Part shown: positions 53,863-62,005 of the stretch, piece after piece | Position numbering within the stretch: the first letter of the stretch is position 1 | How the letters are laid out: the number at the start of each line of letters is the position of its first letter | Origin: Flavivirga rizhaonensis | Lineage (GTDB): Bacteria; Bacteroidota; Bacteroidia; Flavobacteriales; Flavobacteriaceae | NCBI RefSeq assembly: GCF_004791695.1 | Contig: NZ_SRSO01000007.1 | Location: 1-64,000, forward strand | DNA: 64,000 nt | Direction of reading: 5' to 3' | Position numbers and translations under genes: made by a program | The notes under the pieces: model-generated | The model's database searches: none | What the model was told of the DNA's origin: nothing | Seen by the model: only the letters and a program-made list of their open reading frames with translations

Positions 53863-55460
53863 TCTTCCGGTTCTTCTTTTAGGATTTCATCCAGAACTTC
53901 TTTTGCAATGCGATCGAGTTCTTCAGTCTCTTCTTTGGTATATTTCCTCTTTGTAAAAGCTTTATTTTCGCTTGTCAGACGCAAGAATTGATTATATCTA
54001 CTATCTGCAGTATCTTCATTAAACCCAATTCTGTCAAAGTAATTTTTTAACCTTTCAAATTCATGTTTTTCTGTATCGCTAAGTTCACCTTGAATTAATT
54101 TAGCTTGAAGAAACCTCTTTTGATTTAAAAGATCTTCAAGCTTTTTACTCATTAGAGAAGGGATGCCAAATAATTCGCTAGTAAGTATTTTGGAAACACT
54201 CATCTCTCTTGGGCTTACATAAGGATTAAACGCCTCAGTTTTTCCATTATCATTCTTTTTAAATATCTGCACTTGATTCTTTTTCAGGTTACCAATCACA
54301 AGGGGGTCATGAGAGCAAAATATAATTTGAGTATTTTCCTTACGTTTAACAACTTTATCTAGATAATCCAGAAACTTCCATTTCCACATTGGATTAAGGT
54401 GAGTATCCGGCTCATCAAGTAGAATAAGGGATTCCTCATCCTTAGTAAATTTTAATAGTCCGAGAACAGTGAGAAACTGCTTTTCTCCTTCACTAAGCTC
54501 TGCCATTGCCAATTCTCCATTTACATTTTTTTTCCGAACTTTTATCCGGACATCATAAAGCAAATCAGAAATATAAATACTTTCCAAAGCGTTGAAAAGT
54601 TCTATTTTGTTTTTATATTTAATTTCAACTAAATCTTGAAAAGTAGCCCGATCCTTTAAAAACAGATAGAGATGGCTTTGCGTAATAGATTGCTTATAGG
54701 TTACATCAACTCTCGATTGATGTTCAATTGGAGCAAATGAAAAAAGTAAGAGATCATCTAAAAACCTCCTTACAAGACCTGTTGCTCCCCACAAATTAGA
54801 TGCTGAACGATTTGATTTTCTACCTCTTGCCCAATCAGGCTCCTTTAACATAAATAAAGCAGAGCCAAAATCTTCTATATTCAATTCATCTCTAAGGAAT
54901 TTTACGGTTTCTTCCTCTTGATCTTTGAACATGTAAAAAGCTATTAATGCAAAACTTGCATGTACATTTTGGGCAAGAAAAATTTTTCTTATCGTATCAA
55001 ATTGTCCTCGTTTGGCAGATGGCTTTATTATCTCATCATAATATTTTCGCTGATGAGGAATGTATAATTCATTTAATCTATCACTTATGCCAGAATAATA
55101 GATAAAAACATGTTTTGGGAGGTAATGGTCTATATTTTTAGTGAATTCAAATCCAATAGATTCACCATTAACTTTAAACTTATACTTGTTATCTTCTAAT
55201 GTAATTTCGATATTGTTACTGCGACACTCGTATTTGATATAATAGTTAAAGGGCTGAAGTTTGAAATGTGTTTTTTTTGACTTAGCATTATAAATCAAAT
55301 CCAAATCGCGGAAAATTACTACTAAGGCCTCAAGGAAATTAGATTTACCTGTGGCATTGAGACCCAACAAGACTGTTTCCCATGCATTTTCATCAATATC
55401 AATTTTAAAATCTCTAAGATTTTTGAATTGAGTTTTTATGTGAACCTTGTCAATTCTCAT
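53859..55460 (-). CDS. AAA ATPase, PtuA-like/restriction-associated
   Basis: 533 residues. Walker A is GLNATGKS (33-40), the ABC-type signature is LSEGEKQ (322-328), Walker B is LILLDEPD (345-352) and a switch His is H384 in FCSHDPLV. This single-ATPase, SMC/ABC-like layout with an inserted helical region (about 100-320) fits PtuA and the restriction-associated AAA family; no TOPRIM domain is present, so it is not an OLD nuclease. It overlaps both hsdS and the HNH gene by 4 bp. It probably senses a trigger and controls the HNH nuclease by ATP binding, as proposed for Septu. Confidence 0.8.
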   Translation of the reverse strand: MRIDKVHIKTQFKNLRDFKIDIDENAWETVLLGLNATGKSNFLEALVVIFRDLDLIYNAKSKKTHFKLQPFNYYIKYECRSNNIEITLEDNKYKFKVNGESIGFEFTKNIDHYLPKHVFIYYSGISDRLNELYIPHQRKYYDEIIKPSAKRGQFDTIRKIFLAQNVHASFALIAFYMFKDQEEETVKFLRDELNIEDFGSALFMLKEPDWARGRKSNRSASNLWGATGLVRRFLDDLLLFSFAPIEHQSRVDVTYKQSITQSHLYLFLKDRATFQDLVEIKYKNKIELFNALESIYISDLLYDVRIKVRKKNVNGELAMAELSEGEKQFLTVLGLLKFTKDEESLILLDEPDTHLNPMWKWKFLDYLDKVVKRKENTQIIFCSHDPLVIGNLKKNQVQIFKKNDNGKTEAFNPYVSPREMSVSKILTSELFGIPSLMSKKLEDLLNQKRFLQAKLIQGELSDTEKHEFERLKNYFDRIGFNEDTADSRYNQFLRLTSENKAFTKRKYTKEETEELDRIAKEVLDEILKEEPEE

Positions 55461-57202
55461 GCTATGAGAGTTAAAAGTGCTTCTGTTCCTTTTTTTACTT
55501 CTTTGATGTTTTTCTGGATTTTCTTTAGTTCTGCATAAAACTCCTCGATATTATCTTTGTGCTTACTGGCTTGCCACACATTTACTGCTAGCATTGGCTC
55601 ATCTGAAGATTTTAGAACATCCTCTATGCTTAGTTTTTTACTCATTGCTATATGTTTTTTAGGCTTTTTTTTCTTTTCTTCATTTTGTAATTGTATATAT
55701 TCCCTCTTTTCCGATTTGATACGATTCAGAAATTCAATAGCGGTTTCATCGCTAGAGTTTTCGGACACTAATTTTCCTGCAAAAGCCTTTTTTAATATAC
55801 TTTGTCGAAGAGCTTCTGATTGTTGGATGCTTAATTGGATTGTTCGCTCTAAATTGTTAATGATGAAAAAATTGGATTCCAATTCATTTACAATCACTTT
55901 TTGTTCTTCCCTTGTGCTTAAAGGAAATGGAAAATTTCTTATTTGCTCGAAGGTTAAGGCTTCTCTTGTTGCACCGGAATTTATCATTTGAATGATTCTT
56001 TGCGCTATGGGGGAATTAAGGTATTGGCATAAGTATTTATAATCTATCATATCCGTGAATGATCTAATAATACATACATGCTGGTTAACATTGCTTTCAC
56101 CAAATCCTTGGGGTAAATATGTACATCGACCAATTGAAGCTCCAGTAATGTTCAGGAGAACATCTTTTTCCTTAAGTTGACTCCTTTCCATTTTTTCATG
56201 AGTTTTCCTATCAATGAATGTAAGACCATCTAAAACAAGTTTATTAGGATAAATATTCATGCTTCTTATAAGCGGGATGCCTTTATCTAAGTAAACATTT
56301 TTTCCTCCCTTAGGTGTTGAACCACTTCCGATATGCTTTTCAAATTCACCTACCTTTATCCATTTCCATTGTGATGGTAAATCAGTAAGATTTTCATGGT
56401 TATCTATTTCAGATTGAATTCTAAGTACTTTTGGCTTCTTTGGTTTCTTTCCGGTCCCTCTAATTTTTTTCCAATTATCTAGTGCTCTATTCCACTCCCT
56501 GAGTTCCTGCTCATAACAATTTTTACGCTCTTTTTTAATAACTTTCAGAAGTTTATCTGCTTCATCGGGGCTATTATTTTTTCGCCATTGTTTACTTAGC
56601 TTACCTTCAAAGGCAATTTTCAATAATGTTTGGCGATACACTTTCAACTGGTTTTGAGCTAACTTTAAGCTCTCCTCTCCTTTATCCAAATCACTAAATA
56701 GCTCATCCACAAAAGATACAATACGCTTTTGTTCAGCAAGAGGGGGTAGAGGTATTTTTAGATTATTAAGTATTCTTTGGCTGATATTGCGTTGAGCTCC
56801 ACCAACTCTTTTCTGCAATAGTTCCTCCTTTTTATGCAATAAATAGTAATACAAAAATCTATTGGGCATTCCAGCAAAACACATAATGGAAGCAACAGCT
56901 TGGTTGGTTGCAGCATTTATGCCCAGAAATGCTAATCGACCAACGGTTGCTCCATACAGAGCAATTAATAAAGTTCCTTTAGGAAATATTTTTGCGCTAG
57001 ATTTTTTAAGAGCCTCTTCACTAATTACTTCTTCTGATTTTAAAATAACATTATAATTTAATTCTCCAGATTTTACCCACGGTATGTCTCCATTATAGAA
57101 AGAGCTATTTTTTCTGTTGGGTGTACCCCCACTAGATGTCAAACAGATATCATTCAATGTGACTTTAACCCAATTATTTGGAAATTTTAGTTCCTCATTC
57201 AT
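55457..57202 (-). CDS. hsdS: type I specificity subunit HsdS
   Basis: 581 residues. Two target-recognition domains are visible: the first from about residue 5 (NNWVKVTLNDICLTSSGGTPNRKN to KIPLPPLAEQKRIV near 175) and the second from about 280 (PSQWKWIKVGEFEKHIGSGSTPKGG to FPFPLSTREEQKVIV near 440), each followed by a helical spacer. Together they read a bipartite DNA target. An additional helical C-terminal tail (about 515-581) is present. It begins 13 bp after the Xre gene and is the first enzyme gene of the cassette, overlapping the ATPase gene by 4 bp. Confidence 0.92.
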   Translation of the reverse strand: MNEELKFPNNWVKVTLNDICLTSSGGTPNRKNSSFYNGDIPWVKSGELNYNVILKSEEVISEEALKKSSAKIFPKGTLLIALYGATVGRLAFLGINAATNQAVASIMCFAGMPNRFLYYYLLHKKEELLQKRVGGAQRNISQRILNNLKIPLPPLAEQKRIVSFVDELFSDLDKGEESLKLAQNQLKVYRQTLLKIAFEGKLSKQWRKNNSPDEADKLLKVIKKERKNCYEQELREWNRALDNWKKIRGTGKKPKKPKVLRIQSEIDNHENLTDLPSQWKWIKVGEFEKHIGSGSTPKGGKNVYLDKGIPLIRSMNIYPNKLVLDGLTFIDRKTHEKMERSQLKEKDVLLNITGASIGRCTYLPQGFGESNVNQHVCIIRSFTDMIDYKYLCQYLNSPIAQRIIQMINSGATREALTFEQIRNFPFPLSTREEQKVIVNELESNFFIINNLERTIQLSIQQSEALRQSILKKAFAGKLVSENSSDETAIEFLNRIKSEKREYIQLQNEEKKKKPKKHIAMSKKLSIEDVLKSSDEPMLAVNVWQASKHKDNIEEFYAELKKIQKNIKEVKKGTEALLTLIA

Positions 57203-57215
57203 TTATGCTAAGGAT

Positions 57216-57410
57216 TCATGGTTTTGTACTTATAATTAAATCTTTAACGTCAACATCAAGTGTACTAGCTATGTCTTTCAAGGTTTCTAATCTAGGTTGT
57301 TGTCTGTTTTGGGCATAAGCATTAACCATGTTGTAACTTTTACCAATTTGAATAGACAACCACTTTTGACTTCTTCCTTGTTCTTCCAATACCTCTTTAA
57401 TACGATTCAT
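57216..57410 (-). CDS. Xre-family HTH regulator of the defence operon
   Basis: 64 residues, one helix-turn-helix domain (IKEVLEEQGRSQKWLSIQIGKSYNMVNAYAQNRQQPRLETLKDIASTLDV). It is the first gene of the defence operon, 13 bp ahead of hsdS. A perfect 8-bp inverted repeat lies 6 bp upstream of its start, a likely autorepression site. Small Xre proteins of this kind commonly control restriction-modification operons to delay expression on entry into a new host. Confidence 0.85.
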   Translation of the reverse strand: MNRIKEVLEEQGRSQKWLSIQIGKSYNMVNAYAQNRQQPRLETLKDIASTLDVDVKDLIISTKP

Positions 57411-57415
57411 TGCCG

Positions 57416-57434
57416 TTCGATTTGAAAAATCGAA
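57416..57434. promoter_or_regulatory. putative operator of the Xre/hsd operon
   Basis: TTCGATTT (57416-57423) and AAATCGAA (57427-57434) are perfect inverted halves around a 3-bp centre, starting 6 bp upstream of the Xre start codon. A related half-site TCGAAAAA lies at about 57461. Confidence 0.5.
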
Positions 57435-57631
57435 AGTTAATAAAATTCCAAATGATGTAATCGAAAAATGAGATAAATTATCACGGTTTGTTGAGTGCTA
57501 TTGTAACTGTCTGTTTGTAACCTATCTTCTGTTTTTAACGTCAATAATATTTAAAAGTTACTGTTTCAAAAACTGTTTTTTTTTGTAAATTACATCTAAT
57601 TAGAGCATTACAAACTCTAACACATATTAAG

Positions 57632-58057
57632 ATGAAAGTATTAGCAATTTTTCTTTTAAACGTCTTTCAGAATATCATAGGGATGACCTTTGGTTGGTTA
57701 TTTCGACCTAAAACCAAACGAAATTCATACCTAGGTTTATCTGATATTGACAAAGTAAAATACCTTGAAAAAAGAAGACAATACAAAGGCTATAAAAAAC
57801 AATGGCTATATTATAGATGCAGGGAAGAAGGTCTATTGGATGCTTACCGTAAATTATTCAAAAATGAGTTAGACCAGCAAGATTCGGGAACAAAATTTAG
57901 CTTTGGTAAATATAAAGGTCAATTCGTTGAAGATGTTTGGGAATCTGATAGGGAATACATTAACTGGCTTTCTCGTCAAGAATGGTTGGCCGAGTATTTG
58001 GATGAAAACGATATGATTCACGAGTTGCTTCATTTGGAGGAAGAAAACCAAAATTAG
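57632..58057 (+). CDS. small ICE protein with ExoX-C-like domain, hypothetical
   Basis: 141 residues. A hydrophobic N terminus (about 3-25) is followed by a basic region, and the C terminus (about 90-130) reads KFSFGKYKGQFVEDVWESDREYINWLSRQEW, a motif resembling the small ExoX-type C-terminal domain found in exonucleases and stand-alone proteins. Function is unknown. It ends 2 bp before the convergent DnaC-like gene, so it belongs to the ICE core and not to the defence operon, from which it diverges. Confidence 0.65.
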   Translation: MKVLAIFLLNVFQNIIGMTFGWLFRPKTKRNSYLGLSDIDKVKYLEKRRQYKGYKKQWLYYRCREEGLLDAYRKLFKNELDQQDSGTKFSFGKYKGQFVEDVWESDREYINWLSRQEWLAEYLDENDMIHELLHLEEENQN

Positions 58058-58059
58058 AT

Positions 58060-58722
58060 TCACGCTCTTTTATCTCTAGCTTTAGAATCAAATGCAACTA
58101 AATTAAAAAGTTGTCGCATCCGGGAACGGACACGATTGCCATAACGTTCCTCCAATTCCTTCGCATTAAGGTTGGTAGTAGCGTGTGTCAGGATGTTATG
58201 ATTTAAAAACAAATCGTAACGGGAAAGCAGTATTTCTCCCAAGACGTTACAATCCTTTCCAAAGTGTCGTCCAGTTGGTTCTATGCCCAAATCATCAAAG
58301 CAATAAAATTTTTTATCACCATAATCCTCGATGATTTTGTAGCCAATGTTGTTAAAGGCAAAGGCAATGTTTCGAGAGGGGATGACCTCATAGTGTTTTT
58401 GGTGGGGTACAATATGACGCAGCAATTTCATCAAGCTTGTCTTGCCACACCCAACGGGACCAGAAAGTAAAATACCTTTATTGACGTCAATATTGAATTT
58501 TTTACAATTGGCTTTGTCCTTGATGTAGTAATTACAAAGTTTGAACAAAATTTCTCGGTCTTCCTCAAAAATCCTGAACTTCTTGCCGAATAGTAGCTTA
58601 CCCTTGGCATTGAGATAAATCAGGATTTTATCAAAGTCATATGAGATTTGATTTCCTTGTAGTTTGCCCAATGCATATTGTACGCTTCCCTCAATGATGA
58701 TATGTGGCTTATGAGTATTCAT
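58060..58722 (-). CDS. DnaC/IstB-like AAA ATPase
   Basis: 220 residues. Walker A is GPVGCGKT (88-95) and Walker B is FYCFDDLGIE; the remaining LSRYDLFLNHNILTHATTNLNAKELEERYGNRVRSRMRQLFN is the sensor/arginine-finger region of DnaC/IstB-type helicase loaders. It probably helps replicate or process the ICE after excision. It overlaps the upstream gene by 4 bp. Confidence 0.8.
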   Translation of the reverse strand: MNTHKPHIIIEGSVQYALGKLQGNQISYDFDKILIYLNAKGKLLFGKKFRIFEEDREILFKLCNYYIKDKANCKKFNIDVNKGILLSGPVGCGKTSLMKLLRHIVPHQKHYEVIPSRNIAFAFNNIGYKIIEDYGDKKFYCFDDLGIEPTGRHFGKDCNVLGEILLSRYDLFLNHNILTHATTNLNAKELEERYGNRVRSRMRQLFNLVAFDSKARDKRA

Positions 58723-59411
58723 AAGGGCTCGTGGTAGTTTTTGTTAGTACTTGTCTTTAGGTTGTCCGTATTCTGGCTGACCGCGACCACTGTTTTTTCT
58801 TCTTTGAGCTCGTCCGCTTTTAACATCCAGTTGCGAGCTGTGGCATGCCAATCGACAATTTTTGTTTTGCCGCCTACTTTCCAACCGATGCCCTGGTAGT
58901 GATTGTAAAATTTTTTGGCCTCCAATTCTGGCCAATTTTCTTTTGAGAAAAAATCAACGACTTCACTTTCATTTTTTGGCTGGTCAAGTTTAGTATCGTT
59001 TGTATTGTTTTTTATAGTTTGTATAGGTTTGTTTATAGATACCACTGCTTGTTCATTGCTTGTACCGATATTGGTAGGGCTTGGGTACAGAACTTGTCCA
59101 TCACTTGTCCCAAAATGGAACATCTTGATTTTACTGCCGTGAAATGGATTATGAGAAGGTGCATACAGCAAATATTTCCAATGGTGCAGCTCTTTGATGC
59201 AGCGATGGTAGGTAGTTTTTGAACCAATCTTGGAGAGCTGCATAACTTCATCTCGATTGATATAAAAATCGTTAGGAAAATGATAGTTATTCCACAACTG
59301 GAATAATGCCACATACAAACTGATATGAGTGGGGTTTAAACGACCGTCCTTTGAGAAATGCAAAAAGACAGCATTCAAGTGTTTGATGTAATTGATTTGT
59401 TCCAAAACCAA
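58719..59411 (-). CDS. replication-associated winged-helix protein, hypothetical
   Basis: 230 residues. The N-terminal part (about 1-100: LNPTHISLYVALFQLWNNYHFPNDFYINRDEVMQLSKIGSKTTYHRCIKELHHWKYL) looks like a winged-helix domain as in DnaD/replication initiators, and the C-terminal part (about 150-215) includes FYNHYQGIGWKVGGKTKIVDWHATARNWM, typical of this ICE family. It precedes the DnaC-like gene with a 4-bp overlap, suggesting the pair works as initiator and loader. No catalytic site is visible. Confidence 0.7.
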   Translation of the reverse strand: MVLEQINYIKHLNAVFLHFSKDGRLNPTHISLYVALFQLWNNYHFPNDFYINRDEVMQLSKIGSKTTYHRCIKELHHWKYLLYAPSHNPFHGSKIKMFHFGTSDGQVLYPSPTNIGTSNEQAVVSINKPIQTIKNNTNDTKLDQPKNESEVVDFFSKENWPELEAKKFYNHYQGIGWKVGGKTKIVDWHATARNWMLKADELKEEKTVVAVSQNTDNLKTSTNKNYHEPL

Positions 59412-59412
59412 A

Positions 59413-59691
59413 CTAGAATTTGTTATGAATCTTGTTCTCTTCCATCACTTTCATTATCTCTTCATAATCGTAATAGAGTACACCCCCGACTTTTGTATAG
59501 GGCAAGGTGCCATTAATTCTTAGGTTTTGAAGTGTGCCAGGGGAGATTCCCAAAAGCTTCCTTATTTCGGGGGATTTTAGCCACCTTTTGGAAATATGAC
59601 CAGATTGATTGTTGAGTAGTTCTTTGATATCATCGAGCAGTTCCATTTTGAACTCCCGAAGGTCTTCAGTAGTGATAATTGTTGCTGCCAT
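59413..59691 (-). CDS. excisionase-like HTH protein
   Basis: 92 residues. A short helical N terminus is followed by a MerR/excisionase-type helix-turn-helix (about 38-85: RWLKSPEIRKLLGISPGTLQNLRINGTLPYTKVGGVLYYDYEEI). Such proteins are encoded near ICE ends and bend DNA for integrase-mediated excision or act as regulators. It starts a leftward three-gene set with the winged-helix and DnaC-like genes. One copy of the ATTTGACTTTCG sequence that also lies beside the integrase gene is found 64 bp upstream of its start. Confidence 0.82.
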   Translation of the reverse strand: MAATIITTEDLREFKMELLDDIKELLNNQSGHISKRWLKSPEIRKLLGISPGTLQNLRINGTLPYTKVGGVLYYDYEEIMKVMEENKIHNKF

Positions 59692-59710
59692 TGTAAGACG
59701 ATTTAAAAAG

Positions 59711-59823
59711 TAAAGCCGCCAAGGTTATCATTTTTAAATGACGGCTTTACAGGGATTTGACTTTCGTTCTACAAAGTTGAAGCGGATTGATGGATTTTGT
59801 TCACAAGGTGAAACCAAGTTGGT
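59711..59823. other. structured region upstream of the excisionase-like gene
   Basis: TAAAGCCG (59711-59718) and CGGCTTTA (59742-59749) enclose a second inverted pair TCATTT/AAATGA (59728-59741), giving a hairpin with a 9-nt bulge. ATTTGACTTTCG follows at 59755-59766, and ACCAAGTTGGT, a small palindrome, at 59813-59823. The region may hold operators, an attachment-related site or a transfer/replication origin. Confidence 0.4.
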
Positions 59824-59929
59824 AGAAAATTTAACATCATTTGAATTGCCTTAACTTGTTACCGTTTGACAACTTAAATACGCGATTTTTTATAGAAAAT
59901 GATTTTTTTCAACGCATAAAAACCAAAAC

Positions 59930-59960
59930 CCAAGTTGATACCAACTTGGTTGTTTTTTTA
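59930..59960. terminator. terminator-like hairpin after rteC
   Basis: CCAAGTTG (59930-59937) pairs with CAACTTGG (59942-59949) over a 4-nt loop. Rich T or A runs lie on both sides, so it could end the leftward rteC transcript or a rightward one. Confidence 0.6.
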
Positions 59961-59983
59961 ACATTTGAAAGGTTTATGGAAAT

Positions 59984-60805
59984 TCAATTATCGACTTCTT
60001 CCATTCTTTTTAAAAGTGCCGATTTTAAGAGGTTCAGAAACTTAGCAGGGTCGATAGCCCTATCGCGTATTGCAATAAACGTTCTATAAAAATCTCCCAA
60101 GTCTATATTGAAAATCAATTCAAAGGCTTTGACCAGTTCTTTAATGTCGCCCTGTATTGCACCGGATGCAATCAGTGCATAGGTTAGTTCGATGATATCC
60201 GTTTTTGATGCAGCACATTTTAGGTTAAAATTTCTTCTGGGAAAAGATTTTTCATCCCCTTTGGACAAGTTGGACAATCTTTCCTTTAAATAAAGCACCA
60301 TCAAGCCATACCCCTTGAACTGTGCAAATAGAGCGTCTTTTGGGGTATTGAACTCAGGGTCTTGAACATAAATTCTAGAGGCTCCTACAGGCAGTTCGGC
60401 GTTGGATTTTCTAGTGAAATAATACGAATCGAAATGAGTACAACCTAATTCGATGTATTGTCCAAAATCCATATTCCGCAGGAAGAAAGCGTTGTAATTG
60501 TCAAGGTGTTTCTTGATATATTTTCGTTGAACTTCTATGCAGTTTTCAGGAAAGGATAACTCAAAATTATGGATTTCAGTATGATAAATCAGTTGTGAGA
60601 GTGGGATAGGCTTAATGTTCCTAAAAAAGCGTATTTCTTCTTTTGGGCTGTCAAATCCTTTTTCCATCATTTTTTTTCTGAGCAATGAAAGATTCTCACG
60701 GCATACTATAATAGAACGGAATGCCCTTTTATTGACATTGGGAGTTTCAACTTGTATTTGGTCAAGTTCGTTGTGTAATTTTTCTGTTAATCCAAGATAT
60801 TCCAT
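59984..60805 (-). CDS. rteC: RteC-family ICE regulator
   Basis: 273 residues. The body matches the RteC family: EEIRFFRNIKPIPLSQLIYHTEIHNFELSFPENCIEVQRKYIKKHLDNYNAFF in the N-terminal half, FDSYYFTRKSN in the middle, and a C-terminal winged-helix-like region (DIIELTYALIASGAIQGDIKELVKAFELIFNIDLGDFYRTFIAIRDR). In CTnDOT RteC activates the excision operon in response to tetracycline. No rteA, rteB or tetQ is in view, so the inducer here is unknown. It lies upstream of the excisionase-like gene in the same direction. Confidence 0.88.
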   Translation of the reverse strand: MEYLGLTEKLHNELDQIQVETPNVNKRAFRSIIVCRENLSLLRKKMMEKGFDSPKEEIRFFRNIKPIPLSQLIYHTEIHNFELSFPENCIEVQRKYIKKHLDNYNAFFLRNMDFGQYIELGCTHFDSYYFTRKSNAELPVGASRIYVQDPEFNTPKDALFAQFKGYGLMVLYLKERLSNLSKGDEKSFPRRNFNLKCAASKTDIIELTYALIASGAIQGDIKELVKAFELIFNIDLGDFYRTFIAIRDRAIDPAKFLNLLKSALLKRMEEVDN

Positions 60806-61081
60806 AGTCAGCCATACTCGTAGATTAGAGCCTACTGTCTATGGGGGACACATTCAAAAACGGCAACGAAAGGCCAACAAAAACATAGTCCTATACACAG
60901 AAGGCATAAGGGTCATAGATTTCTCCCTGGTTTGTTCTTTAGCAATTTTTGGCTGGAAAGTTGGCTATAAAAATACTGAAAGGCCATAGTAAAAGCTGTT
61001 AACAAATAACGTATTTGCCTACTAATTTAAACGTATTTTTGTACGTATTCTGGTTGTGATTAGTATAAAACTAAAAGTTCT

Positions 61082-61993
61082 TCATTTTCCACTCTTGAAT
61101 TTTGCTAGAAACCCTGTTTTGTTCTTTACCCCCGTCTTTTTAAAAATATTAGATGCATGCTTGGAAACGGTTCGCTCGGCGATGAAAAATGTTTCCGAAA
61201 TCTGTTTGTAGGTTTGGTTGCTCAACATTGAAACAGCAATCTCAATCTCACGTCTGGTCAGGTTTTTGTGAAGGAGTTTGGGCTCCAATAATTTGCCTTT
61301 GTTCTCGTAAAAAGCGATTACGCCCAACATCTTGTTTTTGTTTTCCAAAACGTATAAGTATCTATCTACTTCTATTGCAGTAATTGCATAAAAAGGAAAA
61401 TTCATTACTGTGAAGGTGAGCCATTGATAATCACCAATCACTGTTAAAATGGGTAGCAACACAATACATCCTGCACTTAATATTGAAAGTCTACATCTTC
61501 TGAGAGCGAACGAGTTCGATTTGGGAAAATGACTGATTCTTTGACAAAAAGAACCCAAGAAATAAAATCCGATTAAGGCAAAAGGAATAGTAAAATATGC
61601 TCGTGCCTTGTCCAGTGAGCCCGTTATGAAATAAGGAGCCAAAAAGAGAATTATAAAACCAAGGCCTAACAATAAGGAAATATTGGTGATGGACCAATAC
61701 ATTTCAAAAATGGCAAAATCGTATTCTTTGTATAAGTAGTAGACAATGTAAATACATAGAGTAATGGCCGTCCCGTAAGTGATTACATACTGAAGAATGA
61801 ATGGCCCAGGAAAATTATCCATTGGTAGAAATCCTCCTGTCGCATTATAGATGATGAACAGGATTCCTAAAACGATATACCTTCTAAATCCCGAAAGTTT
61901 TAATCGTAATGACTGAATTGCGGCATACAATACAATGAACGTATCTATCAACAGATAGAAGAAGGTTGTCCAATGTATTGAAGTACCAAACAT
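61082..61993 (-). CDS. membrane-bound LuxR-type transcription regulator
   Basis: 303 residues. About seven hydrophobic helices fill residues 8-215, and a LuxR/GerE helix-turn-helix ends the protein (about 240-300: LTRREIEIAVSMLSNQTYKQISETFFIAERTVSKHASNIFKKTGV). A DNA-binding domain tethered to a membrane sensor suggests direct membrane-to-promoter signalling. It is 12 bp from the asparaginase-like gene and in the same direction, so it is probably the last gene of a three-gene operon. Confidence 0.82.
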   Translation of the reverse strand: MFGTSIHWTTFFYLLIDTFIVLYAAIQSLRLKLSGFRRYIVLGILFIIYNATGGFLPMDNFPGPFILQYVITYGTAITLCIYIVYYLYKEYDFAIFEMYWSITNISLLLGLGFIILFLAPYFITGSLDKARAYFTIPFALIGFYFLGSFCQRISHFPKSNSFALRRCRLSILSAGCIVLLPILTVIGDYQWLTFTVMNFPFYAITAIEVDRYLYVLENKNKMLGVIAFYENKGKLLEPKLLHKNLTRREIEIAVSMLSNQTYKQISETFFIAERTVSKHASNIFKKTGVKNKTGFLAKFKSGK

Positions 61994-62005
61994 TTTTCAT
62001 ATTTA

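Noticed and set aside
53859..55460. OLD-family nuclease (Gabija GajA-like)
   Set aside because: The protein has ATPase motifs only; no TOPRIM region follows the Walker B/switch His part, and the next gene is HNH, not a UvrD-like helicase.
49697..57410. Ordinary complete type I restriction-modification locus
   Set aside because: HsdM and HsdS are present, but none of the other genes has the DEAD-box helicase motifs or the size of HsdR.
60806..61081. A small gene on the plus strand between rteC and the LuxR gene
   Set aside because: A plus-strand frame runs through here but largely mirrors the rteC start and matches no known protein; I see nothing else certain in this 276-bp gap.
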